From Bathynomus jamesi (taxonomy: Eukaryota; Arthropoda; Malacostraca; Isopoda; Cirolanidae): a DNA stretch of 64,000 nucleotides. Where the stretch lies: NCBI GenBank assembly GCA_023014485.1, contig JAJOZX010002711.1:546501-610500 (forward strand), in the 5' to 3' direction. The position numbers and the translations under genes are program-made. Below the pieces are notes generated by a model that worked only from the letters and a program-made list of their open reading frames with translations, did no database searches and was not told the DNA's origin. Shown one piece after another: positions 11,999-23,097 of the stretch (positions are counted from its first letter, which is position 1; each line of letters opens with the position of its first letter).

Positions 11999-13718
11999 AC
12001 TCTAATAGACAGAGTTTATTTCCACAACAGTTTCGATGCCCACTGGCATCCTCCTCAAGTGGATACAGGAAAACGAATGGACCAAAACAAGAGGGAAAAA
12101 CAGTCCAGGGACCAGTGATGTAGGTCTCGAGATCGGTCTCGGTCTCGAGACAGATCTCGATCTCGATCTCGGTCTCCGCTATTTAGATCTCGGTCTCGAC
12201 AGACGCGGTCTCGGTTTTTCTCCCCCAAGACCTCTCGAGACCGTAATGAAAAATACATGTTATTGGCATACTCATGATGGTGGCTTGGTTGAATAGACAC
12301 AATTCAGAATGTTTATGAAAGTTTGTAAAAGTAAGGGACTCTAGGTATTCACTAATCAGTCACCCTGTTTTGAGTTGCCACGTTTGTCTTGCGCGGGGGT
12401 GTGGGTCTGGATTTTTTTTTAGGTTAGCGCTACACTCGCACAAATTTAAAACTATCTTCCTGTTCTAAACATACAGATTAGATTATTTTTACATAATTAT
12501 TACATTTATTATTAAATTTATTACATTTAATATTGCATTATTATTTATTACAGAAATTATAAATTTATTATTACATTGCTGTTTATTATACAGAACTTAT
12601 AAACCGAAAAACGAATGAAAAAGGCGAGAAGGAAACAATCCAGAGACCATTGAAAAATTCGCACCTAGGTTAGATACTGTTCTCCCGACACAGGAAGGGC
12701 ATTTTATTACAGGGTCCCGCTTATAAGTACATTCGCACAAATTAAAACTATCTACTTGTTCTAACTTACAGATTCTAATATTTTGACATAATTACTGCAT
12801 TTATTATTGCATTTAGAAAAAGTAGATAATTTTAATTTGTGCGAAGGTACTTATAAGTTAGACCCTTTAATGAGATTCTTGGTCAAAAAATTCCTTACGG
12901 AGTCGGGGAAACGTGTTCTAACTTAAGTGTGAATTTCTTAAAGGTCTCTGGATTGTTTCCTTACTCGCTTTTAATTCATTCGATTTTTTTTTTTTTTTAA
13001 ATGTAATAATGGAAGTAATAAATGTGGAAATAAATATAAATGCAACAAATGTAATAGTAAAGATAATATTATAAATTTAATAATTAGGGTAAAGGTAATA
13101 ATAATAAACGTTAAATAAATGTAAATGCAACAATAAATGCAGTAATTATGTCAAAATATTAGACTCTGTATGTATAGAACAAGTAGATAGTTTTAATTTG
13201 TGCGAATGTACTTACAAGCGGGACCCTGTAATAAAATGCCCTTCCTGTGTCGGGAGAACGGTATCTAACCTAGGTGCAAATTTTCAATGGTCACTGGGCT
13301 TCCTTCTCGTCTTTTTCATTCGTTTTTTGGTTTATAATTTCTGTATAATAAACAACAATGTAATAACTAATGTAATAATAAATTTATAATTTCTGTAATA
13401 AATAATATTGCAATATTAAATGTAATAAATTTAATAATAAATGTAATAATTATGTAAAAATAATATAATCTGTATGTTTAGAACAGGAAGATAGTTTTAA
13501 ATTCGTGCGAATGTACTTATAAGCGGGTCCCTTTAATGAAAATGCCCTTCCGGTGTCGGGAGGACGGGATCTAACCTAGGTGCGAATTTCTTAACGGTCG
13601 GTCCCTGGACTGTTTTTTTCCTCTTGTTTTGGTTCATTCGTTTTTCCGTATCCATCCGAGGAGGATGCCAGGGGGCATCGAAACTGTTGTGGAAATAAAC
13701 TCTGTCTATTAGAGTGGG
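11999..13718. mobile_element. Foldback element with repeated inner arms
   Basis: Ends are inverted: CTCTAATAGACAGAGTTTAT at 11,999 and its complement ending at 13,718, continuing for about 110 bp. Within each half, a roughly 300-bp block (cgcacaaatt, aaactatct, then a TAA-rich stretch and an ACCTAGGTTAGAT block) is repeated, so the whole is a nested palindrome centred near 12,860. No coding capacity. It sits inside the PIN/CXC element. Confidence 0.75.
12120..12245. repeat. GGTCTC/GATCTC hexamer array
   Basis: About 125 bp of near-tandem TCTCGG/TCTCGA hexamers, in the left half of the foldback only; the right half lacks it, so it expanded after the foldback formed. The minus strand reads as Arg-Asp repeats, which is a composition artefact. 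Confidence 0.8.
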
Positions 13719-14223
13719 TTTTTATTTTCAAACCTCAGATGACCTTGACTTGACCCATGGAGTTGTAAAATGATATCCTACTGTTATCATGTGCCTATAG
13801 AACTACTCAGTCTCGCCCAAAACCATAAAAACGACAGTAACATCACCAAAATATCTCCACGACTGCCCGGGATATGGGATATTCCTTATTTCGGGGACGT
13901 TTGACCTCCAATGACCTTGAGTATTGACGAATGTGGGTCAAAACGACTCCCAAAGTATCTGCAACCCCTTCAGATCGACTCATCATCCTAAAAACCCCTA
14001 GAAATGACACCAAGATCATCAAAATCCATCAAATATTGACCAGGATATGGAATTTTTCAGTTTCGCCGGCCATCTTGGAAAATGGCGGCCATATTGTAAA
14101 AGCCAAGCGGGGGTCAGGTGTACACCCGATGGATTCTTGAATGGGGTGGTATAAGCTTTCAAAATATGTAAAAATTTTCTTTATAACAAACAATGCAGGG
14201 TTCCCACCCCGTGCAACCGGACT

Positions 14224-14429
14224 ATTTATTTCAAAACAACATCACTGATGTTGTTTATGAGACTTAATGGAGATTCGAAAATATCGAATTGGAGCCGAAG
14301 CTAACGAATCAAATCGAATCAAATCGGAGCCCAAGCTGACGAATCAAATCGAATCTCGAAGTTTCGCAGGGTCCTAGTTTCAATATTAATTTTTTTTGTG
14401 GTAAACAATTAACATGAAGCCCAAGTTTG
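14224..14429. repeat. Short tandem GAATCAAATC array and spacer
   Basis: GAATCAAATCGAATC-type units recur at about 14,285-14,365 with GGAGCC(G/C)AAGCT spacers. No gene. Confidence 0.6.
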
Positions 14430-14960
14430 TCAGTAAACTTACAGGCTATCCATACCAGTCAAGAAGAGTTAACCAGAAGGTTAAAATACCTTGAAGAGCT
14501 ACGAGATCAGTTATGGAAGAGGTGGCAGATGGAATAATTGCCAGAACTCAATTATTACCCATTAGGCAATGTAAAGGGCTCCAATCCTACTTGTATCAAG
14601 GTGGTAGAAGCGGTGATGATCGGGGATGAAAGACCAAGGCAATGCTGGAAGCGTGGCATAATTGAAGAGTTGTTTGTTAGCAAAGATAATTTAGTTAGGT
14701 ATGCATTGGTAAAGACTTCAGGAGGAAAATGAGAGACCTATACAAAAACTCTATGCTTTAGAACTCAGCAAAAACACAGATAGTAAAGATGAGGCATCTG
14801 GGTTACAGCATCCACGAGAAAACTTGCCTGAACTCGCAGAAAGTAGTGACAACAATGGCTCTTCGTCGGGCGAGTTAGAAAATCTAGAAGAGGAAGAGCC
14901 ATTGTTATCCCAAAGCGATACAATGACTATGCTGATTAATACAGCATTGTTTGTATATAT
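14430..14960 (+). pseudogene. BEL/Pao polyprotein C-terminal fragment
   Basis: The plus strand encodes the segment after the integrase of BEL/Pao retrotransposons (the DUF5641-like tail): LKYLEELRDQLWKRWQMEY, a stop, then CWKRGIIEELFVSKDNLVRY and, after a one-base shift near 14,733, RPIQKLYALEL. An acidic Ser/Glu-rich tail follows to about 14,930. No integrase, RT or LTR is present next to it, so it is an orphan fragment truncated on both sides. Confidence 0.75.
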
Positions 14961-14988
14961 TATGTCAATATATATATATATATATAAT

Positions 14989-17690
14989 TTAGGGTGTCCC
15001 AAACTTATAGGGGGCCAAATGTTTTTTCGGGATACAAATCCGCTCGTGTTGCGCTCTTTTGATGTTTCCCATTAGAAGTCTTCCTGTAAAATTTCAGAGA
15101 GATCGAAGGAAATTTAAAGGTCCCGAACTTTGAACACTTTATTTCTCCTCTTAACTGAAAGGCAAATTAACTGAAATATTTATCTCAAAAGTTCCATCAC
15201 AAAGATGATTATACAAAATAAACATGTATTTTAATCTTAACACACAAAACAATTTCAAAGCATCACATTTATGCATTTTATCTAAACACGTGTTTAATGA
15301 GATCCGTTTTTGTTCCCTTCCGGCTCACATTCCGTCGGTGTGAGTGGACAGTTCGAAGGAGGAACTGGAGGTCTTCTTCATCACGGCACAGAGGTTTGCT
15401 TTTGTATTTCTCAATGAGGGCGATGCCTCGCTCTGCTGCATCATTGACCACCATCAGTTCTGCAGCTCGGCTCTTTGCCAGACGGTAGTTTTTGTCAGTA
15501 GGCCATGTTTCAGGGTCTTTGGTGAGGAACGTGGGCTCAACTTGGAGAAACTGGAAGAGTGTGGTGGATCGACTCGTCACCCACGGACTTAAACGGCCAT
15601 CCACTTGCAGTCCCTTGCCTTGGACCCGTTTGAGTCCTTTCCCAGGGCGCTTTTTCAGGTTAGCCGTCATGTTACGCTTTTCATTGTCGTCAACTCTGTC
15701 ATCAAACAGTGCAAGACAGATTAAGTCCTCCGAGATATACCACAGATGACGGAGCACAGCCCGGTAAGCTGTGTTTCCACCGTCCTTGTCAGGGTAACCT
15801 ACAAGAAGATTGCACAGCCTAACGTCATTTTTGGGAGATTTGATGGCGATGGGAGCCTCGTGCCAGTGACGCACGTATACAAGGCTCACGAAGAGAGCCA
15901 TACGGCGAACCCCTTGCAGTTCTTGGAGACGAAGTTCGGAGAACTGGGACTGCAGTAATGCTATTTTCAGGCAGTAAATACCTTTGGCCATCCATCTGGC
16001 CTGATGGTAAGCCCCTGGAGGCCGAAGCTTGTAACGTCCTACGTCGTCTCCGAGGTACAAGAGGCTCAGTCGAAGAAGTTCTTCATAATCCTCTCGAGGA
16101 TGATTACCACTTCTTAGGGCATCGCGGAGATAGTCTATTACCTCAAGTCGCATTTGTGAAAGGCAAGCATTGTCATTTATGAAGGCTTTAGCCACCTCGT
16201 CCTTGTCAAATGCATCCAACTGACAGTGGTTCATTGATGGCCAGGCCTCCTTGAATCTCCTGAAAAGTGGGATTTGAGGACTTGGTGGTGTTCCTAGGCA
16301 CACGACGAAGACATCCTTGAGAATCACTTCGTGAACGTGATGACGGCAAGCAAACCATAAAAGAGATCTTCCCAATGCCGCTTCCAAACGCGCACACGCA
16401 CCTTGCACTATCCCTGCGTTTGATGCCGTCGTGTCAAACACCATGCCTAGGATCTTGTCCTCAATTCCGACTAGGGTGAGCGCTTGATGGACTGCGCTTG
16501 CCATTTGCTGTCCTGTGCCGTCTATTATTTTCGGTGCTCCTAATAGCTCTTCCACACCATCCCCAGTCACCACAACAGCAATCCGATCGACTGACTTACC
16601 CTCCTGTTCGATGTCAGTGAGTATCTTTGTGTCCCAGTGGATCTGCAGTCGAGGTGGAAGCTGCTCGAGGTGACCAATAACATTGGTCCCTATCATTGTA
16701 CGGGCCTTTTGTCGGAAGCGGTGAACCGTGCTCTTTGATGGAACACTGTCAGGACCGAGAGCTAGGGATTTTGCAGTCGCAGCAAACGCTGATGTTGCCT
16801 GTCGAACAGAAAGGCCCTCGCGATCCCAAGTTGCTGCCAGGTCAAGATCACTCAGACTTTCTTTTAGTCTGTCATGTTTGGGAGCTTTCGAAGGTTTAAG
16901 TCCACAAGTGACGGCTTCGTTTCCACTGTCAGCTGACGATGTGCTAAAACTGCTGTCGGTAGCCTCTTCTGTGACTCCTACAGCTAGAGCCTCATCCGTT
17001 TGACGCCGGTGTGCCCACTCAAGAGCTCTTTCCCTTTCCTGTCTTTTCATTGTGGCTGCATTATATTTTGTATCTTCACCTCCCATGTAACTCGTATGTC
17101 GATCTGCCCTTTGGGAAATGAGGAATTCCTCGTCTTCAAGAGGGATATCTCCCCGATCCAGAACGTCTGAGCGGGCGACATCAAAAATATCCTCCATATC
17201 AGCCAAGAATACATCCCGCTGCATATTGTAAGTCATTCCAGTCTTGTTCTTGTTTTTATGCAAATTTCGATACCTCTGAACCAAAGCTTTCAGTTTAGTC
17301 GAGGCATGAACGGAGGTTGTTGCCAGATTCGAGTTGGCTCTAGCCCAGATTTCTAATACAGCCGATATTACAGCCTTGACACTGTTGGAATCTGTCTTCT
17401 TTTGGTCGCGGTGATGGTAGAAGAAAAGGAGCAACACGTCCATATTACTTGGTAATCGAGATTTAGCCAGCTCTGCTATCGGATACCTCTCAAGAAGCCA
17501 CAACTTGATGTTTGATCTTGTCAACGCCATAATGATCAATTCTGAAAACCAAAAAAAAGGCATCAAACGTCGGGACCTCTAAATATCATCTGATCGAGTT
17601 GAAAATCACACAGCCAATGCTTTAGCCCAAACCACATCCGGGCATGACACGAGTGGTCAGGTCGTGTTAAGAAAAAAAATTGGGACACCC

Positions 17691-17692
<2 letters not shown>
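14989..17692 (-). mobile_element. Element with intact transposase-like gene and GGGTGTCCC ends
   Basis: Left end TTTAGGGTGTCCCAA at 14,989 and its perfect complement ending near 17,692, both set in (TA)n tracts. Between them lies one long minus-strand gene. The 15-bp inverted match falls off beyond the core. Target duplication cannot be read because both flanks are TA repeats. Confidence 0.6.
15278..17530 (-). CDS. Intact hAT-like transposase, family unnamed
   Basis: 750 uninterrupted codons from MALTRSNIKLW. The frame is open 12 codons further upstream (to 17,566), but a good splice acceptor (T-rich run then TTTTCAG) ends just before this ATG, so I prefer 17,530. From the longer start: a helical N-terminal DNA-binding-like region (20-130), a Ser-rich linker (200-225), an HTH-like stretch LSVRQATSAFAATAKSL (252-268), Asp312 in HWDTK, Asp378 in VFDTTASN, then CRHHVHE (407-413) and ARW (523-525). 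Asp, Asp, C-x2-H and RW in this order match the RNase H-like core of hAT transposases. I see no hATC tail and cannot name the glutamate. The intact frame amid decayed neighbours suggests recent activity or selection. Confidence 0.7.
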   Translation of the reverse strand: MALTRSNIKLWLLERYPIAELAKSRLPSNMDVLLLFFYHHRDQKKTDSNSVKAVISAVLEIWARANSNLATTSVHASTKLKALVQRYRNLHKNKNKTGMTYNMQRDVFLADMEDIFDVARSDVLDRGDIPLEDEEFLISQRADRHTSYMGGEDTKYNAATMKRQERERALEWAHRRQTDEALAVGVTEEATDSSFSTSSADSGNEAVTCGLKPSKAPKHDRLKESLSDLDLAATWDREGLSVRQATSAFAATAKSLALGPDSVPSKSTVHRFRQKARTMIGTNVIGHLEQLPPRLQIHWDTKILTDIEQEGKSVDRIAVVVTGDGVEELLGAPKIIDGTGQQMASAVHQALTLVGIEDKILGMVFDTTASNAGIVQGACARLEAALGRSLLWFACRHHVHEVILKDVFVVCLGTPPSPQIPLFRRFKEAWPSMNHCQLDAFDKDEVAKAFINDNACLSQMRLEVIDYLRDALRSGNHPREDYEELLRLSLLYLGDDVGRYKLRPPGAYHQARWMAKGIYCLKIALLQSQFSELRLQELQGVRRMALFVSLVYVRHWHEAPIAIKSPKNDVRLCNLLVGYPDKDGGNTAYRAVLRHLWYISEDLICLALFDDRVDDNEKRNMTANLKKRPGKGLKRVQGKGLQVDGRLSPWVTSRSTTLFQFLQVEPTFLTKDPETWPTDKNYRLAKSRAAELMVVNDAAERGIALIEKYKSKPLCRDEEDLQFLLRTVHSHRRNVSRKGTKTDLIKHVFR

Positions 17693-17737
<45 letters not shown>

Positions 17738-17752
17738 TGTATATATATACTA

Positions 17753-18164
17753 CAGGTGGGCCGTAAGTTTCCATACATAGGAAAAATAAACATTTTTTTA
17801 TGGACAACCATTTTTATTTATATAATATGCTCTACATGGTTGCCATTGTTTTGAAAACACATTTCAATACGTGTTCCCCACTGTTGATGAACACGCATTA
17901 GCACAGTTGACGTTATGCTTGTAATGGCGTTGGTGATACGTTCCTTTAGATGATTTATGTCTCGTATCTTTTCCTGATACACCATGGCCTTCAAGTGCCC
18001 CCAAAGATAGAAATCAAGGGGGGTGAGATCTGGGGATCTGGGAGGCCACTCCACAGGACCACGCCGACCAATCCAAGCATCCGGAAACTGCTGATCCAAA
18101 TACCGACGCACGTGAAGACCATAATTTAAATTTTCCTATGTATGGAAACTTACGGCCCACCCTG
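17753..18164 (-). mobile_element. Deleted DD41D mariner keeping the transposase C-terminus
   Basis: Ends CAGGTGGGCCGTAAGTTTCC and its complement at 18,164, TA-flanked inside long TA runs. The minus strand encodes 97 residues (18,111-17,818) from RRYLDQQFPDAWIGR through [16 protein letters not shown] to the C-terminus ending VEHII. About 800 bp of 5' coding DNA is missing. Same family as 23,098-23,454. Confidence 0.88.
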
Positions 18165-18169
18165 TACAC

Positions 18170-18210
<41 letters not shown>

Positions 18211-18213
18211 GAG

Positions 18214-18332
18214 TGAGTCTAAAGTCAGGAAACATAGGAACTACGCTTTTCAATGCAAATATACATATATATACGAGTATTTGTATTGAAGTACATAGTT
18301 CCTATGTTTCCTGACTTTTGACTCACCGGGTA
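18214..18332. mobile_element. Palindromic MITE
   Basis: About 35-bp inverted ends (GAGTGAGTCTAAAGTCAGGA and complement) around an AT core, flanked on the left by a (TA)n run. Mariner-like MITE by end sequence; non-coding. Confidence 0.75.
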
Positions 18333-19131
18333 TATTTCCATTTCATAATTGTAAGTTTAGTGAAAAATTGTCATTTAGTTTGGAGCCAACATTTTTTGGG
18401 TTCTTGTGGCATCATTTTTTGGATGCTGGCAGCATCTTTTCTGCTCTTTTGTTGAGTGTGACACTGGCAGGGCAGGGTCTTGTAGAGAGCTATCTTGCAA
18501 TTCAGTCTGGTAGTCTAGATACAGAATTGTTGCACCGTGCAATGGTGCAGGTTGTATTGTTGTTGCAAACTTTAAAAAGACGACCACAAATAGTGCCCCC
18601 TTTTTTTTATTTATTCTAACTGAGGCCTAAAGTAGGCCCGCGACGAGTTGTTAATCCTGAGGTAGGACCAACTAGGACTTTCAAGTCCATAAAGTCTGTT
18701 TTAGTCTAGCTTAACTTAGGCTATAAGTTAAGATAGCCCTTCAGAGCTTGGCCGTTCAAAGCTCAGCTAGGATTTCAAACCCACTCTAAAAGAACATTAA
18801 ACCCACTTAACATCCAAACAACACTGGAAAATAGGGACGGTAGAATGTGTAGTGTTCCCAAACTAAAGGTCAGACGAGGGACACCATGAACACTGAAGAA
18901 AAATAGCTTCATTGTCAGAGGGCTCAAGACTCTTTAATCAACTTCCAAAGGATCTGAGGAACCTTACAGACTAGATGCCTGGCTTAGGGCGGTACCAGAT
19001 GAACCGGGTGTACCTAGCTATGTGCGATGAAGGAAACATGAAGTCCGAGCGCTTTCGTGATATATTCACATCTTCAGGGACAAGAGAAAAATAGACATAA
19101 TTTACAAAGTAAATGAGTTAAATACACAAGC
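18333..19131. other. No gene seen
   Basis: Open frames near 18,370-18,619 on both strands look like noise: low-complexity, overlapping on opposite strands. No repeat or RNA gene recognised. Confidence 0.5.
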
Positions 19132-19620
19132 GTAAAAATTCTCCAATAGGCAACTCAATCTAAAAACAATAAAAAAACCTAAGCTTCCCCAATAGATAAC
19201 TTAATCTAAAGGCTACTAAATTATCGAATACATAAAAACTATATAAAAGAAATTATACAATTAACATGTACACATGAAATGATAACAGTTATTAGAAATA
19301 GTATTTATTTAATTAAAACAGGCAATTAAGTGGCAAGAATGCAGTAGTCTAAGGAAACAAAGGACATGGCGCAATCATCAGCACGTGCTATTTCCAGAAT
19401 ATTCCGTTACCTATTGGGGAAGCGAAAAATCCCCCATTAGGCAACTCATTCTAAAAACAATCTAAAACTTCCCTAACAGATAACTTGCTCTAAAGTCTAC
19501 TAAAATATCGAGTACATAAAAACTATATAAAAGAAATACAATTAAAATGTACACATAAAAATGATAATTATTAAAATAATATTTATTTAATTAAAACAAA
19601 CAATTAAGTGGCAAGAATGC
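19132..19620. repeat. Two-copy 278-bp tandem repeat beside a Penelope fragment
   Basis: A block starting near CCAATAGGCAACTCA and ending AATTAAGTGGCAAGAATGC occurs twice, 278 bp apart (last block ends at 19,342 and 19,620), with modest divergence. It lies directly 3' of the Penelope-like gene on that gene's strand, where these elements often carry tandem partial copies. Confidence 0.7.
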
Positions 19621-20760
19621 GGTCAGAATATTTCACCACCTTTCTGACAATGTATGAGTCTAATTTGTAAAGCCCAGGACTAATATTAAGAACAAAATCA
19701 ACATTATTCTTGATCACACTCGATTCAATTATATTTCTACTAACAATAGATTTACTAAAACTTAATTTGGAGGCATTTTTCCAGTCAATGGGATGATTAG
19801 TATCTGTACGTGTAAGTGAATGAAAATGGCGTTAGATTCCTGGCCACTTCTTATGGCTTAATACGTAACTCTAATGTCTTGCCAGTTTGACCAATGTAAA
19901 ATTTTATTACATATTGTGCATGGAATTTTATATACACAACCTGTTCACTTAAAGGGGAGTTTTAATCAATGAATTCTTAATTACATCTCAATTTCTGAAC
20001 ACGATATTTACGTTAAAAGTCCTCAGCAATTTCGGCAGATCAAGGAAATTTTCTTTAAATGGTAATGCAACGACGTTTTTTTGTAGTATAAGGAGTCTTG
20101 TCTTTTGCCTCGTAGAAGGTTTTCTTTGCCATTTTTAAAGATTTATCTATACAGTTCTTTGGATATTTTAAATCAAACGCAATTTTATATATTTTACTAA
20201 TTTCATCATCAATGAACTCTGGGATACAAATTCGTAAGCATCTTAGGAACAAAGTAGAAAAAATAGTTCGTTTCACGTTAATGTGGTGAGCCGAATAATA
20301 ATGTATATAGGAACAATTGTTAGTGGGTTTTCTGTAAATATTGTACCTAAACTTTTTCCGGACCTATATATTAAAACGTCTAAAAAATGGGATCGATGAG
20401 TCTTTTTCTATTTCAACTGTAAAATTGATAGAGGGAGTTAAATTATTAAGCTTGGGTAACAATTCGTTGAGATTTAAGTTTCTGGCCAGAAACAAAGAAC
20501 ATCATCTCCATATCTAAACCACGGAACGTAATTTGGCAGAATCTTCCTTAATAATTTACTTTCAAAAAACTCCATATATAAGTTACTTAAAATGGGGGAG
20601 AGGGGGTTTCCATAGCCATACCAAATTTCTGACTAAAATATTCATTATTAAACACAAATTTCGAGTCTACTATGCACAGCTTAATTAATTCTATAATGGT
20701 AGTCACGGGTAATGGCAATTTGTTTTGGCTGTAGGCCCAAGCTGCTGATCCCTAATCATT
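19620..20760 (-). pseudogene. Penelope-like element: RT and GIY-YIG endonuclease
   Basis: Reading the minus strand from 20,760: RT segments SKFVFNNE and YFSQKFGMAM (the family's QKFG-x-MGSPLSP region, partly mutated), YMEFFESKLL, a catalytic block reading RYGDDVL where YVDD is usual, IPFLDVLIYRS, then an open piece 20,276-20,055 including KYPKNCIDKSLKMAKKTF from the RT-to-endonuclease linker. The GIY-YIG part follows in shifted frames at about 19,950-19,620 (YKIPCTICNK, then SGQESNAIF and NHPIDW-like residues). Several stops and shifts make it dead; the N-terminal half is absent. Confidence 0.78.
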
Positions 20761-21541
20761 CAGTTCAATTTAATTCATAAATTGTAGTAAGCCTACTTTC
20801 TTGGCCACACAAATTGGTGATCCGTAGGCCACTATAGAATTATTTTCAAATTTTAAACAAGATGGCAAACAAATGAATTGGGTTATGATCTTTTATCCTT
20901 TATTCCTGCGTTTCATTTCAATACTTTCCTCTTAATTATTATTGATGTTTCGCACACTCGCATGATGTATTTAAGCTTACGTCAGTTTATAAATATTTTC
21001 AAAATTTAAAAAAAAAAAAAATGGCATTGTTCAGCTTTGGAGACCTTGTTTTCGGCTCTCTCCTTCTTCGAGGTCACTTTTGCGGGCGCTCGCCCCTAGC
21101 CACCTCCTTCCTACATGAAAAAAATTACTTTGAAATTCATTCTTTTTTTTCTTATTGTATTTATTAATTTTATAATAACTTACGATAATTTTAATCAAAT
21201 GACTGATTTTTATATCGAATTATTTTCAGTTTTCATGTACTTAATTTTTTAAATTTATTGAAAGAATTCTTTAATTATGCCTTTAAATTTAACTATTCTT
21301 ACTTTTTATTTACTATTCTTTGTGTTTATGAATTTCATTGCTTTTCTTTCCTTTTAAACTTAATTATTTTGGTTTATTATGATTATAATGATTTGAAATA
21401 ATTTAATTTAAAATAATAAATTCAATGCTGGTTTAACTCAGAGGCTAGCGAAAACTTCTAGAATAATTTTTTTCAAACTCTCGTCAAAGGTATTAGATTT
21501 TCTAAATTATTCGATTAACTTAGTTTATTATTATAAATTAT
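20761..21541. other. AT-rich spacer with a dispersed-repeat scrap
   Basis: No gene. Bases 21,060-21,125 match, in inverse orientation, the GGAAGGAGG/GCCCGCAAAAG stretch at 1,465-1,505, so both belong to a dispersed repeat I cannot name. Confidence 0.5.
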
Positions 21542-21748
21542 TGGATCACCCGAAGATCAGGGCCCCAGCCTTCTTTAGTTAGCCTTATAAGCTAACTAAC
21601 GAAAATATCACGACCTAACCTCACCAATCGTTAGGCCAAATGTACGCCCTTCACGATTGGTTAGGTTAGGTCGTGATATTTTCGTTAATTAGCCTTATAA
21701 AGCTAACTAAAGAAGGCTGGGGGCCCTGATCTTCAGGTGATCCGGGAA
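21542..21748. mobile_element. Near-perfect foldback MITE, ~95-bp arms
   Basis: Starts GGATCACCCGAAGATCAGGG and folds back on itself with a loop of under 20 bp at about 21,635-21,650. Arms hold TTAGGTTAGGTCGTGATATT and TTAGTTAGCC. The inner arms match sequences at 2,520, 29,960 and 55,720. Confidence 0.85.
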
Positions 21749-22808
21749 TTAACGTTTTTATTTATTTTTTATAAAAACGGAAATTATTGTTATATAATAG
21801 CAAACCGACTAATTATAATGTTAAGTTAAATTATGTTTTTTTTTCTGAAATCGTTTATAATTATATACATTCCTTTAGTAACCCAACTTTACGTAAACCC
21901 ATTTATCCTTTATATCTATATAAGAGCGTGTAGCTTGATGAGAAGGAGGAACTGAAGGACTTTACCCGAGAAGTGATTAACTAAAAGATGAATTTGTGAT
22001 AGAAGACATACTCACTCCCTCGCCATCTCACTAATCCTCTAGAAATACTTAATTCCATTTATTTAAGAATAAACTTGTTATAAGAAGAATTCCTTTCTAT
22101 TCTCATTCCTTTAAAATATACCATCCACTTTAAGATTGACGACCAATTGACCATAAGACACCAAAGCGAACAGTATTTGAACCTACAGCCCGGAACAAAC
22201 GGAAACCAGGAAAAAATAAAATTTCCTAAACCTCTGGAAATTATTTTCCAGGTGAGGTGGGCTGTTGTATTCTATGGCTCACCTAAATTAGAGTAAGTTA
22301 GGTTAGGTTTGGCTAGGTCTCTATTCAATTTTTTGCTCTTTGCGATACTCTCCTAAACTCCCTCGGCTATGGCCCTTTTCTCCTCACGCTCCTTAGTGGT
22401 TTGGGGTGGCGTCCCATCCCCTAATCCTCCATCTCTTATCACCCTTATCTTATCACTCCCACTCACTAACCCCCTTGCCAAAATTTTCCGTCTACATTTT
22501 TGCTGAAACGCTACTCTTTCACTCGGGGATGTTCCTTTCGTTAAACTAACGCATTTTTAAAAATTATTCTAGCGGCAATAAAATATTGGATATAAAAGCA
22601 TAAGGCTCTCTCCTACCCGCCTCCGCTCCCTCCCAGCTAGAGGCGGGTACGGAAAGAGGTTGAAGATAGTGTCTTCACCCTGGAAAAGTAGCCAAGAAAA
22701 TTTCATGGGAAAGAGAAGGATAGAAAAACTAGCTTTACAATTATGTTATGCACACACAAATCAGATACTATATGATATCGTTCTATAAACTAACAGTATA
22801 TTTGTACC
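21749..22808. other. No gene seen
   Basis: AT-rich DNA. A stretch at about 21,893-21,945 (ACGTAAACCCATT and AAGAGCGTGTAGCTTGA) recurs at 31,985-32,035, so both may be ends or untranslated parts of one retroelement family; not resolved. Confidence 0.4.
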
Positions 22809-23027
22809 CAGAGCCGTACCAACTAGTGTGGCTCCCTGTGCAAGGCATTCCTTATACACCCAACCTTATTAAACTCGGAACATACATAAATTATGATAGA
22901 AATACATAATTAAAATACATAATTAATTAAAACTCCAAATTTCATTCTATGTGGCAGCTCTAAGATCAACAATTTGGCGCCCACCGTAAGTCGGCCGCAC
23001 CGCTCGCCCCTCCCTTGGTACAGCCCT
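22809..23027. mobile_element. Small hAT-type MITE
   Basis: 14-bp imperfect inverted ends CAGAGCCGTACCAA and TTGGTACAGCCCTG with near-matching 8-bp flanks (ATTTGTAC and TATTGTAC). Non-coding, about 220 bp. Confidence 0.5.
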
Positions 23028-23097
23028 GTATTGTACCGACCGTATGTCAACTACTTGGTATCGTTACAAAAACCTCAAACATGGGGTTTTGGTTTTA

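Larger units (their letters stand above)
9597..14223 (+). mobile_element. 4.6-kb element with ~330-bp inverted ends, PIN/CXC gene inside
   Basis: The left end (9,597-9,942) starts AGTCCGGT. Its reverse complement, about 85-90% matching by eye, occupies 13,893-14,223 and ends ACCGGACT. Inside are a decayed PIN-like nuclease/CXC gene and a separate foldback element (11,999-13,718). Flanks read AT on both sides; no longer target duplication is clear. I do not recognise a named transposon superfamily with this protein and these ends. Confidence 0.6.

Noticed and set aside
12055..12300. Arg-Asp repeat protein on the minus strand
   Set aside because: Product of the GGTCTC hexamer array; no conserved protein.
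18368..18619. Small plus-strand gene
   Set aside because: Low-complexity, opposed by a similar frame on the other strand, no homology recognised.
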